DNA of 64,000 nucleotides from Euborellia annulipes (GCA_023213315.1 JAKCPI010012593.1:19562-83561); one strand, 5' to 3'. Numbered from the stretch's first letter, positions 45,172-56,338 are shown. Made by a program: numbers and translations. Notes: generated from the sequence alone by a model not told the origin.

Positions 45172-45350
45172 CCTTGACCCGTGGCTCAGACACTGGCTTC
45201 TCGCGCTAGGGTCCTGGATTCGCCTCCCGTCCCAGGCGAGAAAAATTTATTTCATTTGATTTGACTATAAATCATTTGAAATAAATAGGGATGGGGTCTA
45301 AATGGCCTTAGATGCCGAAAAAGACCTTAAAAAACAAAAAAAAAAAATAA
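45172..45350 (+). repeat. tRNA-derived SINE, family B
   Basis: CCGTGGCTCAGACACTGGCT, B-box-like GGATTCGCCTCCCG, CAGGCGAGAAAAATTTATTT, AAATAGGGATGGGGTCTAAA and TGGCCTTAGATGCCGAAAAA. A run at the 3' end. Confidence 0.8.
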
Positions 45351-45777
45351 TTGAAATGGAAAGTTTATTACCAATGCATACAATTGAATTAAGATTGTTA
45401 TTAATATCAAAAAGCCAATCTGACCAAATTGGTTGTTATAGGGTCTAAACTAGGGAAGCTTTTGAATTTTCATATAATAATCCCGGAAAATCTGCTAATT
45501 TTTGACAAAAAATATAATTAAAAAAATTAATTCTAAAAATAAATTATGCATTTATTTATAGGAAACTATTTTTTTAAAATAAATAGTTAATTTAAAATGA
45601 GAAAAATAATTTTTAAATAATTTTTTTTAGCAATTTGAGAAAATAGTTTTGTTTCCAATCGAAAAAATGAGAATGATACTAGTCAATGAACTCGGTTAGT
45701 TTCGGAAATCTATATAGTCGCAAAAAACTTTTTATTTTAATCTTTTTTTTTTGGAATAAGATTTAACATTTTGATAG

Positions 45778-46015
45778 CCTCGTGTTGCTAGCCTTCTATA
45801 CTAAGGGTCGCGGGCAGTCCGATGAATTTATTTAAGCCATTTGGATACCAAATGGCTTAAATAAATATGCCTGAACCCCCAAAATATATATTATTAAAAA
45901 TACGAGTATCGTTTAGTCTTATATGGCCTGATTTGCCGAAAAGACTGTCTGTATGTATGTGTGATATGAGTGTGAGTAGGAAAAAGTGTTTTTTTTAAAT
46001 TATTAAAAAAAAAAA
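45778..46015 (+). repeat. tRNA-derived SINE, family A, internal deletion
   Basis: CCTCGTGTTGCTAGCCTTCT, a deleted B box (CGCGGGCAGTCCGATG), body, GAGTATCGTTTAGTCTTATA and GTGTGATATGAGTGTGAGT. It lies ~215 bp downstream of the donor of the 46230-46547 exon. Confidence 0.75.
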
Positions 46016-46229
46016 AAAACATTTTGGTGAAAGTAAATATAAAATTAAACGGTATATTATAATTCTAACATCTATTCTGCAACATTATTTTAAAAGCAAT
46101 TTTCGAACAAAGTAGCCTATTATGTGTAAGGTGAATCAATCGCCTTTGAAGAATTTAAGGATCGAATAGCGAAACGCCAGATTTTGGTTTTATAGATATT
46201 TGAGAAACTGTCAATTAATGAAGATATAC

Positions 46230-46547
46230 CTGCTGGGTGAAGTGGGGATTAGTACGCTTCATATAGGGCCTAGAGTACGTCTGCGAGGGCTCCTTTGGAT
46301 AGGAAGTCTGTTCGGTCCAGGATTTAGAACGATGTGAACCACCGGAGGCTGGACCACGTAACGGCGCCGGTTGTGTAGCTGCTGCAGGCACAGGCCAAGA
46401 TGGGAATTTCTCGTGACCAGGACCGTAGCGTAAAGCTTTCAAGCTGGACGCATCACGAACCGGCGGCGTAGGGGGTGGAGAGCCGTCCTCCCGGGACATA
46501 TATGAGTAGATCGACGTCATCTGCGCAGCCGGCTGCGCTTCCTGCGC
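46230..46547 (-). CDS. Shrm: Shroom exon with SPPPTPP and SWTEQ motifs (106 codons)
   Basis: The acceptor TCTATGAAG precedes 46547 and the donor CAG|GTATATC follows 46230; both junctions are phase 0. Visible motifs in order are YMSREDGSPPPTPPVRD, LRYGPGHEKFPSWPVP, RSKSWTEQTSYPKE and YSRPYMKR. Proline- and serine-rich segments with a SWTEQ-type motif fit the Shroom family, whose central region is largely disordered. The exon has no membrane segment. Its tail FTQQ runs straight into LMTVMERCEKIP of the next exon. Strand and frame are secure; the identity rests on the whole exon chain. Confidence 0.85.
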
Positions 46548-47142
46548 CTTCATAGAAATATATACCATTTTAGTCAGCTGGCCAATGGTTATAGAAAAAT
46601 TTTGTAATGTGATTTAATGGTTGAAATATATATCAAATTACTAAGAGGCAATAGAGTAGTTTTAATAATAATGTATCATTTTTTGGTGGAGGCAAATGTG
46701 TATAATTGTTTAATGTAGTGATTCTCAACCTTTTTTTTTGTCGTGGCATACTTTTAACGATTTGGCGGCACACAAAGAAAAAGATAAGTTTAAAAGTTGT
46801 TTATTTACTGTTGAGTGTGAATGAGAAAAAAAAGTGTTTTATTAAAAAAAAAAAAATTGTCAAAAAATAGCAGAAAAAAATTAAATAAAACTGACCGAAA
46901 AGGAGTCAAAAATGAACGGTTTTGGTCATAATTGACTTTGAATGTATAAATTATTACCGGATATCAAAATCATAGTGTAAATTATAGAGGATAATTTAAA
47001 AAAAAATTGATTTCTAAAGTTTTTTTTTTTTTGAGCAATTTAAGCAAAACAAAAGTTTTTTTTTTTTTTTTTTAATAATTTTCCAAGAAATTAATTGAAT
47101 ATAGGTGAAAGTAGCAGATGTGTTTGTTATAGTGATGGATAC

Positions 47143-47281
47143 CTTGTGGTGGGTGCGCAGGTGCGTTGAGGCCGTGCGGCCCGCCGCCGGCCCGATTGAC
47201 GTGATCAGCTGTCGGGATGCTGGGGGTGCATCACGAGCCATGGACCGACCCTCTGCAACGGGCCGCCCATCCGGAAACCAA
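47143..47281 (-). CDS. Shrm: Shroom, most 5' exon recognised (46 codons)
   Basis: This exon has acceptor TTTTAG before base 47281 and donor AAG|GTATCC after 47143. It begins with the last base of a split codon, so at least one coding exon lies upstream. The peptide starts WFPDGRPVAEGR and ends LRTHHK. It is rich in Arg, Ala and Ser, with no recognised domain. It joins in phase 0 to the 46230-46547 exon. GC content is well above the flanking intron. An internal ATG (SMARDAPP) could start a shorter isoform. Membership of Shroom follows from splicing phase and position, because this peptide itself is not conserved enough for me to recognise. Confidence 0.7.
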
Positions 47282-48504
47282 CTAAAACAAATCAAACGAA
47301 TTATTTTCTGATGTGATCTCTCTTAAAAAAAAAAGTCAAATCGTGGAGTTGAGTAATAATTTAGGTCAGTCGTCGCAAGTCAACAAAGCCACGATCATGA
47401 AGTTAAGGCCACAAATCATCATCATAAATTCATGAATACTCAGGTCAGGAACGATGAATAATTTCACGGCAAAGTTCTTTCTTTAAAGAAAAAAAAATAT
47501 ATAGGTTTTATGTATGATATTGGGAAATTCTCTTTAATATCAGAAGACCAGACATTGGATTTGAATATGAATCACTTTAACATTCTTTTTGTTAAGTCTA
47601 ATAATTACAACGCTTTCATCGAGCTAGGCAGTTAGACAAGACGTCCGAATCGTCTTTTTGGAAGAGATGCTGTGGAGTTAAGAAATCCTTATTTTGGAAT
47701 TTAATAAAAATAACAAAATCACACCTCAATTAGTTGAAAAATGTCATGAACCCCTCGAATATGGTGTAGATTTTTCACATTATGGATAAAAAAAGCAAAT
47801 TTCATCCAAGATAAAAATAAAAGAATCTTAAAAATATGTAAAATTTGAATGTTTTTAGAAGTTAAGCATAGATTGATTAAGAAAATAAGTCAAGCTTGAA
47901 AAAGGCGATGCTAAACTAAAAGAATTTATTAGTGAAACATAATAATATTCATAAGAATGTTAATAAAAAAATGTTTTAAATTATCTATCTATCTATTTAT
48001 TAATAATAATTTTATAGGACCATTAATTTATTATATTATCTAATTTGAATGGATTATTATTATTATATTATAATCATGCTTAAATTGGAATCACTTCATA
48101 AATTGCTTTTGCATAGGAAAAAAAAAGAATATCAAAATTAGAACAGATTGAAATAATGACTGTCACGAAATGGAATTAAATATGGGAAAGGATTAAAGAA
48201 ATTAGAAGAAAAAATCTAGGTTTGTATATCGAGTACTAATCTATTTTAAATTTTACAAATGTTTATTGAAATTTACTATTATACTTTCTCGTACACGAAG
48301 TTGAAAAAGTATTATTGCGTCCATGTAATGTGTGAATATTAGAAGGAAGGTATTGGAATCATTCAGAGAAAAATTCTTAGTATTCTCTATTCAGAGTAAT
48401 TTTACACGAGAGGAAGTAAATTAACTTTTATTTAATGGAATATAAAAAATTATTGCTCAAAGAATATTAAAATCTCAAAGAATACAAATATTGCTCTGAA
48501 TAGA

Positions 48505-48665
48505 GAATACACAGAGAGGGCTCAAAGGTAGAGCATTAGCTACTTGTACCAAAGGTCAAGGGCCGCATCCCGTCCCAGGCGAAAAATTTATTTCAAATTA
48601 ATTGGATACCAATCAATTAAATAAGAAAGGGAGTCTAAATGGCATCAGAAGCCGATTGTCAAAAA
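48505..48665 (+). repeat. tRNA-derived SINE, family B
   Basis: GGGCTCAAAGGTAGAGCATT, GGCCGCATCCCGTCCCAGGC, body with AATTAATTGGATACCAATCA, and GTCTAAATGGCATCAGAAGC. Confidence 0.7.
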
Positions 48666-49174
48666 AATCATAGCCAGGGTTTAAATAAAAGATTATTTAA
48701 TCCACTTAGCTACACGGCCACTCTATTTATATGAAACTTGTCTAAACATGTATAAATAGGTAGGCATAAGCATTCAGAATACATTGAAAAATGTCACACT
48801 AACACAAGTAAATTGTTCTTTTTTTAAACTATTTTGCATTTTAACGACTATGGTGGGAGTAGTAATTAAGTTAAAAAAGACCTAATGTAAATATTTGAAT
48901 AGAACAGTGGTGACGAACCCTGGTTTGTTTAGTACGTTTTTTAATGGCTTAAAAAAAAAAGATAAAATTTCAGGAGTGAAATTACCAATTAAGCTGGAGT
49001 TCGAAAAAAAGAATATAAATAGATGGCATGCTATCATATAAGGTTCGTCGTCACTAGTAATAGTGATGAATTATTAAATTATATTGTGAAATATAAATAT
49101 TAAATGATTAAAGACTTTAATAAGTGAATAATTACTAAGTTTTGGTTGAAATACCTAAGTAAAATGGGTGAGAA

Positions 49175-49450
49175 ATGATGAGAGTGAGGGAGAGGCGGCC
49201 AGACGCCATCATGGCTGCAACTCGAATGATAGCGTTTTGGATTATTCACGACGAGCGACGTGGATTAACACTCATCAAGGGCGGTTTCCCCGCCACTGAT
49301 CAGACCAGACGCCTTGTCTCCTCTCTCCTGAGGGGAATCATGGCGCCAAAGAATTCAGCCCTTCTGATTGGCTGTTTTGGCAGTAGGAGAGATGGGGCAG
49401 TAGAGAGGGAGAAAGAGGGGGAGATGAGGAGAAGGGATTGATATTTAATT
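49175..49450. promoter_or_regulatory. GC-rich island with CCAAT and E2F-like sites
   Basis: This island of higher GC sits about 2 kb upstream of the first recognised Shroom exon. It contains the inverted CCAAT box CTGATTGGCT (49364-49373), which on the minus strand reads AGCCAATCAG and fits NF-Y. It also has GGCGCCAAA (49342-49350), matching the E2F consensus TTTGGCGCC on the minus strand. A minus-strand ATGATGG at 49212 has a good Kozak context and opens MMASGRLSL. That frame leaves in phase 1 at a possible donor, which does not fit the next exon. An alternative Shroom promoter and 5' UTR is the simplest reading. The 88-codon plus-strand frame across it is probably incidental. Confidence 0.4.
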
Positions 49451-50165
49451 ATAAAGATTGAAAAACAAAGCGATGGAGGGGTGGACTCACTCAGAAGGGA
49501 GGGAGTGAATGATCCTATTTTATTATTTACATATCAAGGGAACCAATAGTGAAAATAAAAGTGTTTTCTCTTATTCCAATGAATATTAATTTTCACTATT
49601 AGGAATTACAATTTATATAGCAGAGACTTTAAAAACTTTACTGCAAGATTCTGTGACGTAACGTATTTTAGCTGCCCCCTCCCCCCCTCGCAACCTTTTT
49701 TTTCGCCCCGGGCGTATATAAGGGGGGTCGAGGGCCCCCCTCGAAATTTTTCAAATCTATATACACGGGCTATATATACGGGTATAAGGCTAATTTCTAA
49801 ATTTTCGTTTGAAAAAGAGTCCCATAAATAAAAGTAATAAAAAAATGAAAGTTTTACTTCAAAAATAATTAATTATTATTAGGGCTATTATGATTAATTA
49901 AGTAATTGAATTTTTGTTTATAGCTGTAGTAATGTATTCAGGATAATAAGGAATAATTCCCAAAGAAGCAGCCAAATTTATTTCATTTCGATTTTAATAA
50001 AAAATTAGTATTTTTTTTTGGGTATAAAATTTTTTAAGCTTAATGAATGATGCCGAGACAATTATGGACCGAAACTCCTCAAACTACGCTGATTTTTCGA
50101 CAAGGGTGTAAGGAAGGGAAAAACAAAAAAATAAAATTTTTTTATTTTCCCAAATGAGTTTATTT

Positions 50166-50210
50166 CCTAATATTTCGAAGGCACAAAGGCTCTTCCTTCT
50201 TCAGAGGAAG
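50166..50210 (-). ncRNA. Hammerhead-like motif
   Basis: Stem I TTCCT pairs with AGGAA after the cleavage triplet. Core CTGAAGA (50204-50198), stem II GAAG/CTTC, GAAA (50176-50173). The base after GAAA is T and the triplet is ATT, so it departs from the GAAACGTC form but keeps both stems. Confidence 0.4.
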
Positions 50211-50339
50211 CTCATTTTACACTCCGCGAACATTACAATAACAGCCAAGGTTTTTTGCATCCAAGAAAGCCATTTGTCTTGGGTAACTCTTGAGAACATT
50301 CTGATCAGCGTAGTTTTTTTTTTTTTTTTTTTTTTTTAA

Positions 50340-50545
50340 CACACTTTTTTCTCATTCACACTCACACTCGCACTGTCTTTTCGGCAACTCAGGCCATATA
50401 AGACTTTTACGATATCCGCTATTCTTCTTCTTTATATTTGGGGTCCAAGCATTCTCATTTAAGTCATTTGGTATCCAATAAAATCATCGGATTACCTGGG
50501 GTCCAAACTCGCAACTTTTGGTATATGCTACACCAAGCCCCGAGG
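50340..50545 (-). repeat. tRNA-derived SINE, family A, inverted
   Basis: On the minus strand: GGGCTTGGTGTAGCATATAC, GAGTTTGGACCCC (B box), body and GTGAGTGTGAGTGTGAATGA, with its tail as the long T run at 50317-50337. Confidence 0.8.
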
Positions 50546-50984
50546 GCAGTTTAAGACGTTTCAGTCCATAAAATTTTTTAATATAAAATTTTAAAAATTA
50601 ATACTTAAAAATTTGATTTGTACATATATTCTGGTAAACAAGTACAGAATGCACCTTTAAATTGTCGAAAGAAAAAATAGTGTGCTGTGCGACCAACCAT
50701 ACACGAGATTACCTCCCCCCCCCCTAAAAACTCCTCTGGATCCGCCCTTGGAACCGATACGTTGTTAAAGATTTAATAACCTACTTCTTAAAAAATGTCA
50801 GATGATGGGCATCCTTCCTTAAAAATTCCTCTTTTGGCATCTGAATTTATTTGTAGTCATTAATTTAAATATAACACTGACCATTAGATCATGGAACAAC
50901 AACCAGGCTTTTAAATTTATTTGGAAAAAAATCAGACTAAACAGGATTTTTATAAATTTCCTTTAATTATTGTTAAGTTAAAGA

Positions 50985-51165
50985 TGGATTCTATAATTAG
51001 GTATTTGTGTGACAAAATAAAGAAAGAGATGAGGGTCTGCATTCCAGAGCCGGATATTTGCATTGGTGTCCGGTGCTAATTCCAGAGCCCTTAGGGTCCT
51101 ATCTATGCTGATCCCGTTATCCCCGGAGTGATCCCACCATCGGCTCCAGATCACCTAAAAGGTCA
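50985..51165. other. GC-rich exon-like segment, strand unresolved
   Basis: On the minus strand a strong acceptor (CTCTTGACCTTTTAG) near 51160 is followed by an open frame containing DNGISIDRTLRALELAPDTN, but no good donor follows. On the plus strand an AG (CCCTTAG, 51093) begins GPIYADPVIPGVIPPSAPDH, closed by donor AAAAG|GTCAAG near 51161. Both readings look protein-like and I recognise neither. It could be an alternative Shroom exon, regulatory sequence or an unrelated fragment. Confidence 0.25.
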
Positions 51166-51595
51166 AGAGGAATGGATTTCGCAAAGGTCGAACAGACATA
51201 TACAGAGACAAACAAACACCCGCATGAGAAACGGGGCATCTCATCCCGTTCTGTGCTCGATTTATGGCATCCATAACTCGACTTTAAATTAAAACTATTT
51301 ATTTTATCGAGAGCTATCTATGATCAGCACATTGGACATAGGAGAATAACATATTCATCTGAACAATGATATTAATGAGATATTAGAAAGATAACGGGAA
51401 CGAGATCATTTAATATTTTATTTAGTTTTAATTTACATAGAAGAATCGGTTATTATTCAAGAACTTGCTTCGAAAAATTATACTTGAAGGTATTTAAATT
51501 TAATTAAAGATAATTCAGAAAGTAAGTCTTTAATAATGAGGTTAATGGAAGAGTGAAATATATCCCCAAACGCAGTTTACGAAAGAATTTATCAA

Positions 51596-51690
51596 AAAAA
51601 AATCTGGTGTGAGTGCTCGCACAGCACACAACTTTTTCTTATCTTCAGTTGTGTTTTGTGCTTGTCACATCAGATTTTTTGTGTCGACAT
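51596..51690. repeat. Hairpin element X
   Basis: AAATCTGGTGTGAGTGCTCG with inverted CTTGTCACATCAGATTTTTT and a shortened loop; flanks TTGTGTCGACATTTAGGTTG. Confidence 0.7.
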
Positions 51691-51724
51691 TTAGGTTGCG
51701 ACAGTACAGTACATTTGAATTCAA

Positions 51725-51795
51725 GATGTAAAATTGCCCTCGAGGCTTGGTGTAGAGGTTAGCGTGCTAACCTCGTATACCAAAAGTCGCGGGTT
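51725..51795 (+). repeat. tRNA-derived SINE, family A, head fragment
   Basis: GCTTGGTGTAGAGGTTAGCG and CCAAAAGTCGCGGGTTGG, then abrupt junction with a retrotransposon fragment. Confidence 0.65.
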
Positions 51796-51834
51796 GGTTA
51801 CAAAAAATATAAATAAATAAAGGATAAGCATAAA

Positions 51835-51958
51835 AGGGGAACTCAACTGCGGAAACTGAGAAGATGACTGTTGAGATTAGACTTGAAAGTCTGAAGATTG
51901 TAGGTTTTGGGGAAGATAGACGCAGGGAGCTTGTTCCAATCACGGGAGGTCATGGGAA
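51835..51958 (-). pseudogene. Non-LTR retrotransposon 3' fragment
   Basis: On the minus strand it translates to the same CMTSRDWNKLPASIFPKTYN-type tail, then FKSNLN, as the intact fragment at 24817-25182 and shares most of its DNA. Only ~40 codons remain, ending at the ORF stop and start of the 3' UTR. Confidence 0.75.
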
Positions 51959-52161
51959 CAAATAAATTCGAAAATAGAGATATTGGAGGTGAAAAAAATT
52001 GTATTTATTTGGATCTGAGGTTATATATAAAATAATATTAATTTTTTTTTTAACTGGGAGGTTATAATGGGCAGTTTTCGAGCCAGGTTTTCTTTTAATG
52101 GCCTCTGCAGCCGAAAAGGAAAATAAATAAATAAATAAAGCGGAATTAATTTTATCTAGAA

Positions 52162-52731
52162 CAGTGGTTTCCAAACTTTATATTACAACGCCTCCCTTGA
52201 AAATATTTAATCCTATGACCCATTTCCACCCCCCCCCCATTTTACAAAATAATACAAAAATTTTTAGTGCTAAAAAACATAAATCTATTTACTAGGCAGA
52301 GTCTTGTTTGAAAAGGATGGAATTTTTTCAACCAACGCTCAAATAGACTGCTCGTTGGCCAGTCATCGTTTAAGATAGCAAATTTGCGAGATATGTTTGT
52401 GATTAAGATTGAGCAAAATTGCACGCCCTGGATTTGAACCAGGACCTCCACGCTTTCGCGGCGGGTTGACTACCCTTATCCTAGGATTGATTGGGCCGGC
52501 GCCCAAGGATAAGGGTAGTCCACCCGCCGCGAAAGCGTGGAGGTCCTGGTTCGACTCCAGGGGGTACGATTTTGCCCAATCTTAAGCACAAACATATGTC
52601 GCAACTTGCTTCTTAAAAAAATTTATTTTTTCTTATTTATAAAATAAAACTAGAAATCATTTGGAAAATTGCTCGCTAATATTCGCACCTCCCCTTAAAC
52701 TAGCCCGCGCCTCACAGTTTGGAAAACGCTG
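52162..52731. mobile_element. hAT-like element, 570 bp, complete ends
   Basis: Ends CAGTGGTTTCCAAACTTTA and CAGCGTTTTCCAAACTGTG (right, reverse complement) with 8-bp duplication ATCTAGAA / ATCTAGAG (52154-52161, 52732-52739). Same family as 21866-24289. A tRNA-like inverted repeat occupies the middle. Confidence 0.88.
52371..52613. repeat. Inverted repeat of tRNA-like sequence
   Basis: Arms 52371-52483 and 52504-52613 face each other with a ~20-bp spacer. Each contains AGGATAAGGGTAGTC, CCGCCGCGAAAGCGTGGAGG and the T-arm-like CCTGGTTCGACTCCAGG (right) or CCTGGTTCAAATCCAGG (left, reverse complement). The T arm is perfect, but no acceptor stem pairs and the anticodon loop lacks U33, so this is not a clean tRNA gene. 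Confidence 0.8.
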
Positions 52732-53394
52732 ATCTAGAGAGAAACATGTTGAAATTTTAAATACTAATAGAAATTATAAAAAATATTTTATATTCTGTAA
52801 AATGATTGATTTATTTATTTTTTGGAGGGGGGGGGGAATATCACTCGGATCATTCGAACCTCCCCCTCCCCTGAAATTTTCTGATTACAGTCCTGATTAG
52901 CTACAATAATTTGTGAAAGAACCTTTTTAAAAAATTATTTATTTAAAAACAAGAGTGACGAAAAAATAAAAATCTTGCTACTTTAAAATAAGAGAAAAGT
53001 TTTTTCAACATCCATCTCATTTGAATTTTTTTTTTTTTTTTTTCACGATAATTTGTTTTTTGAAACAGGTTCGTCTTCCTTTTTGCTACAAATTGCAATC
53101 TTTGGTTAAACGCTATTGATACATTATTATTTTTTTTTTTTTTATAAATCTTAAAGCAAATTAGAATGACTGAACAACTTTTTTTTTCAAGTCAAAAAAT
53201 CTGATTATCCGGTTTGATAGTGTGAGTTAATCAGGATTTGAAAAATGCTTGACCGTAAAAAGTATAAATAATTTAAATTAATTTTATGTATGTAATATAT
53301 GATTTAATCTTTTTATTGATTTATATTATTCATTTATTAAAAATATTTCTCAACCATCTAGAAAAATATTAAAAAAAAATTTCATTGAGAGAAT

Positions 53395-53595
53395 GTGCAT
53401 TTAAGGTTTATCGAGGGCAAAAATCAACGAAATCTAAGCGAAAGTGTGAGTTCGACCCCGGAAAAAAAGCGAATGGACCATTTGGCTAAATGTCACAGAG
53501 ACAATGAAGGAATGACCGGTCATCAAGGGTCGGGATTCGAGTATCGCAGGCTGCCATTAGGGAAAAGGAAAAATAAAGAAACCTATTGTCTATGA
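53395..53595 (+). other. Unclassified open frame, 66 codons
   Basis: A plus-strand frame MHLRFIEGKNQRNLSESVSS continues to a stop at 53595 and is moderately GC-rich for the region. On the minus strand a CTAATGGCAG acceptor-like site occurs inside it. No motif, splice chain or repeat relationship supports a gene. Listed because it is one of few non-repetitive open segments here; chance is the default explanation. Confidence 0.12.
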
Positions 53596-53963
53596 AAAGA
53601 GAGGGAAGCTTTGTCTTTGAAAATCAACCTTTAATAACAAATAAAAAAAAAAAGATTTGTATTCATTAATTCAATTAAAAGACAAGTTTTTTTTTTTTTT
53701 TTGTTAGTCAAAATAGAACAAACAATCTCGATTGCGTTAGTAAGATTTATTAACTAACCGAAACGTTGTAATTTTTACAAATAAACCATATTTAAACCGA
53801 ATATCAAATTCTTTTATTAATTATAAGAACTGTGAAAGCCTAAACTCCAAAATTTTTCTTAAACAGACCGAGAATATGAGATGTACTAATGAAATTTGGA
53901 CACTGTGAAGAATTAAAAGACGAAAAGTTCTATTAAACAATGAACCTCTTAATCCAAATGCCG

Positions 53964-54060
53964 ACACAAAAAATCTGGTGTGGCAAGCCACACAACAAAT
54001 TTCAATTACCGGAGGTAAGAGAAAGTTGAGTGCTGTGCGACCAGAAACACCGGATTTTTC
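53964..54060. repeat. Hairpin element X
   Basis: CGACACAAAAAATCTGGTGT, central CCGGAGGTAAGAGAAAGTTG and closing AACACCGGATTTTT. It precedes the minus-oriented repeat H copy at 54445. Confidence 0.75.
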
Positions 54061-54444
54061 TATTAAGCGAAAATAATTATAAAATAAATAAATAAATATT
54101 AAATTAAAATTGACTTCTCTCTCAACTCCTCAATCTGAATTGTAAATATAATTTTTTTTTACAAATTAGCATCCTGTAATAGGTTGTTAAGTATTAATTG
54201 ATGTAAGAAAACTAAGATTGAAGGCTAAAAGTAAAAAAAAAAAAAATAGGTCCTCCTCCCCTCACGATACATTACATCTGAGCATCGAGTTTTTCGGGTT
54301 GTTTAGTTGACAAAGAGACCTAAATTTTAGACCCAAAACGTGTATTGGTATTTCCAAGATCCCAAGATCGATCGCTATACTTTTCCCATACTATGTATTG
54401 CATATTTAAATGCAAAAGTAAAATTTAAAAGTATGGGAAAATAT

Positions 54445-54935
54445 TTATATTTTGTACCATGGCAACCATTTCTCCTATCTTCCCTATGAAGTGCAAGAGT
54501 AAAGTGGTCTTCAGAAGATTTCAATGACAAAATGAGAATATACATTTTAAAGAGCATCTAAAAAATAATTGATTTTTGAATTGAAAAAAAAAATCGTTGG
54601 AGCGAATTTTGAGAAAATTGAAAAAAAAAAAAGAAAAAGTGCATCAGTAAAGTACTAGTACTCTTTGGCTGATTTTGATTAAAAGCATCGTGTCTTGTCC
54701 CATGTGGGTGCCTAACTTAAATATAAAATTTAAACCTCCTTGCTCTTTCCGTTCTTGAGATATTTTGTTCACAGGCACACAGACAGACCATGTCGCGAAA
54801 ACCACTTTTTTGGATTCAGGGGACCTCAAAACGTGTATATCCATCAAAATCTCGACATCGAATTTTTGACATGAATCCCAATACTTTCTCTCTCTAAATA
54901 TATTAACATATAAAGAGGTAAGAGAAAGTAAAATT
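54445..54935 (-). repeat. Composite repeat H, nearly full length
   Basis: From the TTGTACCATGGCAACCATTT end through AGTAAAGTACTAGTACTCTT, CCATGTCGCGAAAACCACTT and ATCTCGACATCGAATTTTTG to the terminal GGTAAGAGAAAGTA at 54935. The 105-codon minus-strand frame across it is not a conserved protein across copies. Confidence 0.88.
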
Positions 54936-55009
54936 GGAACACAGAGTTTGTAAAAATACAAGTATTTTAATTATAATCGAATTTTCGTTAGGAGAAAGAG
55001 CATTTTCCG

Positions 55010-55164
55010 GACCATTTGGCCATCCCTGTTTCGAAACGGGTCCAGGAAGAGATTCTGGTCGGTGGGTCGCCCTCGTTCCGGTGGCCGAGCACTCGTGATG
55101 TTCAGATGTAGCCCGCAGCTGACTGATGTGCCCCATACTAACGCTTATCGGGACGTCCCGATCA
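55010..55164 (-). other. Exon-like segment in the 5' region
   Basis: On the minus strand an AG (TTTTGTGCGAG) precedes 55164. It is followed by an open frame with VPISVSMGHISQLRATSEHH and RPESLPGPVSKQGWPNGPEN. GC content is higher than the surroundings and composition is non-repetitive. No donor in a phase that fits the 47143-47281 exon was found. A possible alternative or non-coding exon of Shroom, or a conserved element; coding status unproven. Confidence 0.25.
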
Positions 55165-55484
55165 CTCGCACAAAATTAGCGATTATTAAACAGATTTAGA
55201 AAAATCATCTTACGTAATCTATCTATATTGCACAATCTATAAAATTTATTTAAAATTTAAAAAAAAATTCTCACCTCTGATTTGTTTATTATCCATTTTA
55301 CTTGACTTGCCCAATACCAAATAAACGATTGACTATATTTTACGATTCTAGATAAGCGAATGTATTTTTAAACGTTTTATAGAAGAAGATAGGGAATACA
55401 ACAATAAATAAGTAATTTAAATTCAAATGGAAATTTGAGAGAAATTATCAATTCAAAATTTATTTTTTAATTTAATTAAGGTCT

Positions 55485-55640
55485 TTTTCGGGATCGAAGG
55501 CCATTTAGACCCGTCCCTATTTATTTAAATTCATTTGTAGCAAATTCAATTTAAATAAATTTTATCATCTGATACGGGATGGGAACCCATAACCCTTCGT
55601 ACAAAAGGCCAGCACGCTAACCCCTACACCAAGGCACGAG
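55485..55640 (-). repeat. tRNA-derived SINE, family B, inverted
   Basis: On the minus strand: GCCTTGGTGTAGGGGTTAGC, B-box-like GGGTTCCCATCCCG, body, and GTCTAAATGGCCTTCGATCC with an AAAGACCTT end. Confidence 0.8.
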
Positions 55641-56169
55641 GACAAAAAAATTTTATTTTCGAAATTTGATTATTGTAGCTTTAAAGCAAGAAAATAATCT
55701 CTAATGTCTTTAAAGAAATATCTATGGAGTAAGTCACCAGACTCCAAAATTAATTATATATAAAATTAGGCCAACTTAATAAAAAATATTTCTCTAAGAA
55801 AATTTCACTCATTATCGTTACAAGTCAGTCATATTCTGAATGAAAAAAAAAAATAGACTATATATTTTATTTATTATCTCAAGAAGAATCGAAATAATAG
55901 TACAAAGAGAAAGAAAAAAAAATCTTGGAAGTTCAATATTTAATGAAAGCGGAATTAAAAATTTAAATTGCTGAACCATAACGAAAAAAAAATTGAGTTT
56001 GATATTTTGAATTTTAGAAAGACTGTTTTTATATAATACGATAAGATTTCATGAAATAAGTAGAAAAATTATTATTTAATGCATCGGCTGAAATCATATT
56101 TTTCGAAAAAATATTTTAGACGTATATTTAAGATATTTATTTTTAATTACTAATCTCAGTGCTCCCGCA

Positions 56170-56338
56170 AATTGGTCTGTCTGTCTATGTGTATGTCAGT
56201 TTGTGAACAAAATATCTCAGGAACGAAAAAAGCCAGGTGGTTGAAATTTTATATTTAATTTAGGCACCCAATGGGTGAAAATAAGCATTTGAACAAAATC
56301 GGCCAAAAAGTACTAGTACTTTACTGATGTACTTTTAC

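Noticed and set aside
52424..52570. Two functional tRNA genes in opposite orientation
   Set aside because: The T arm is perfect, but no acceptor stem pairs, the anticodon loop is irregular, and both copies sit inside a transposon.
54644..54961. 105-codon minus-strand frame
   Set aside because: It lies wholly in repeat H; other copies of the repeat do not keep the frame.
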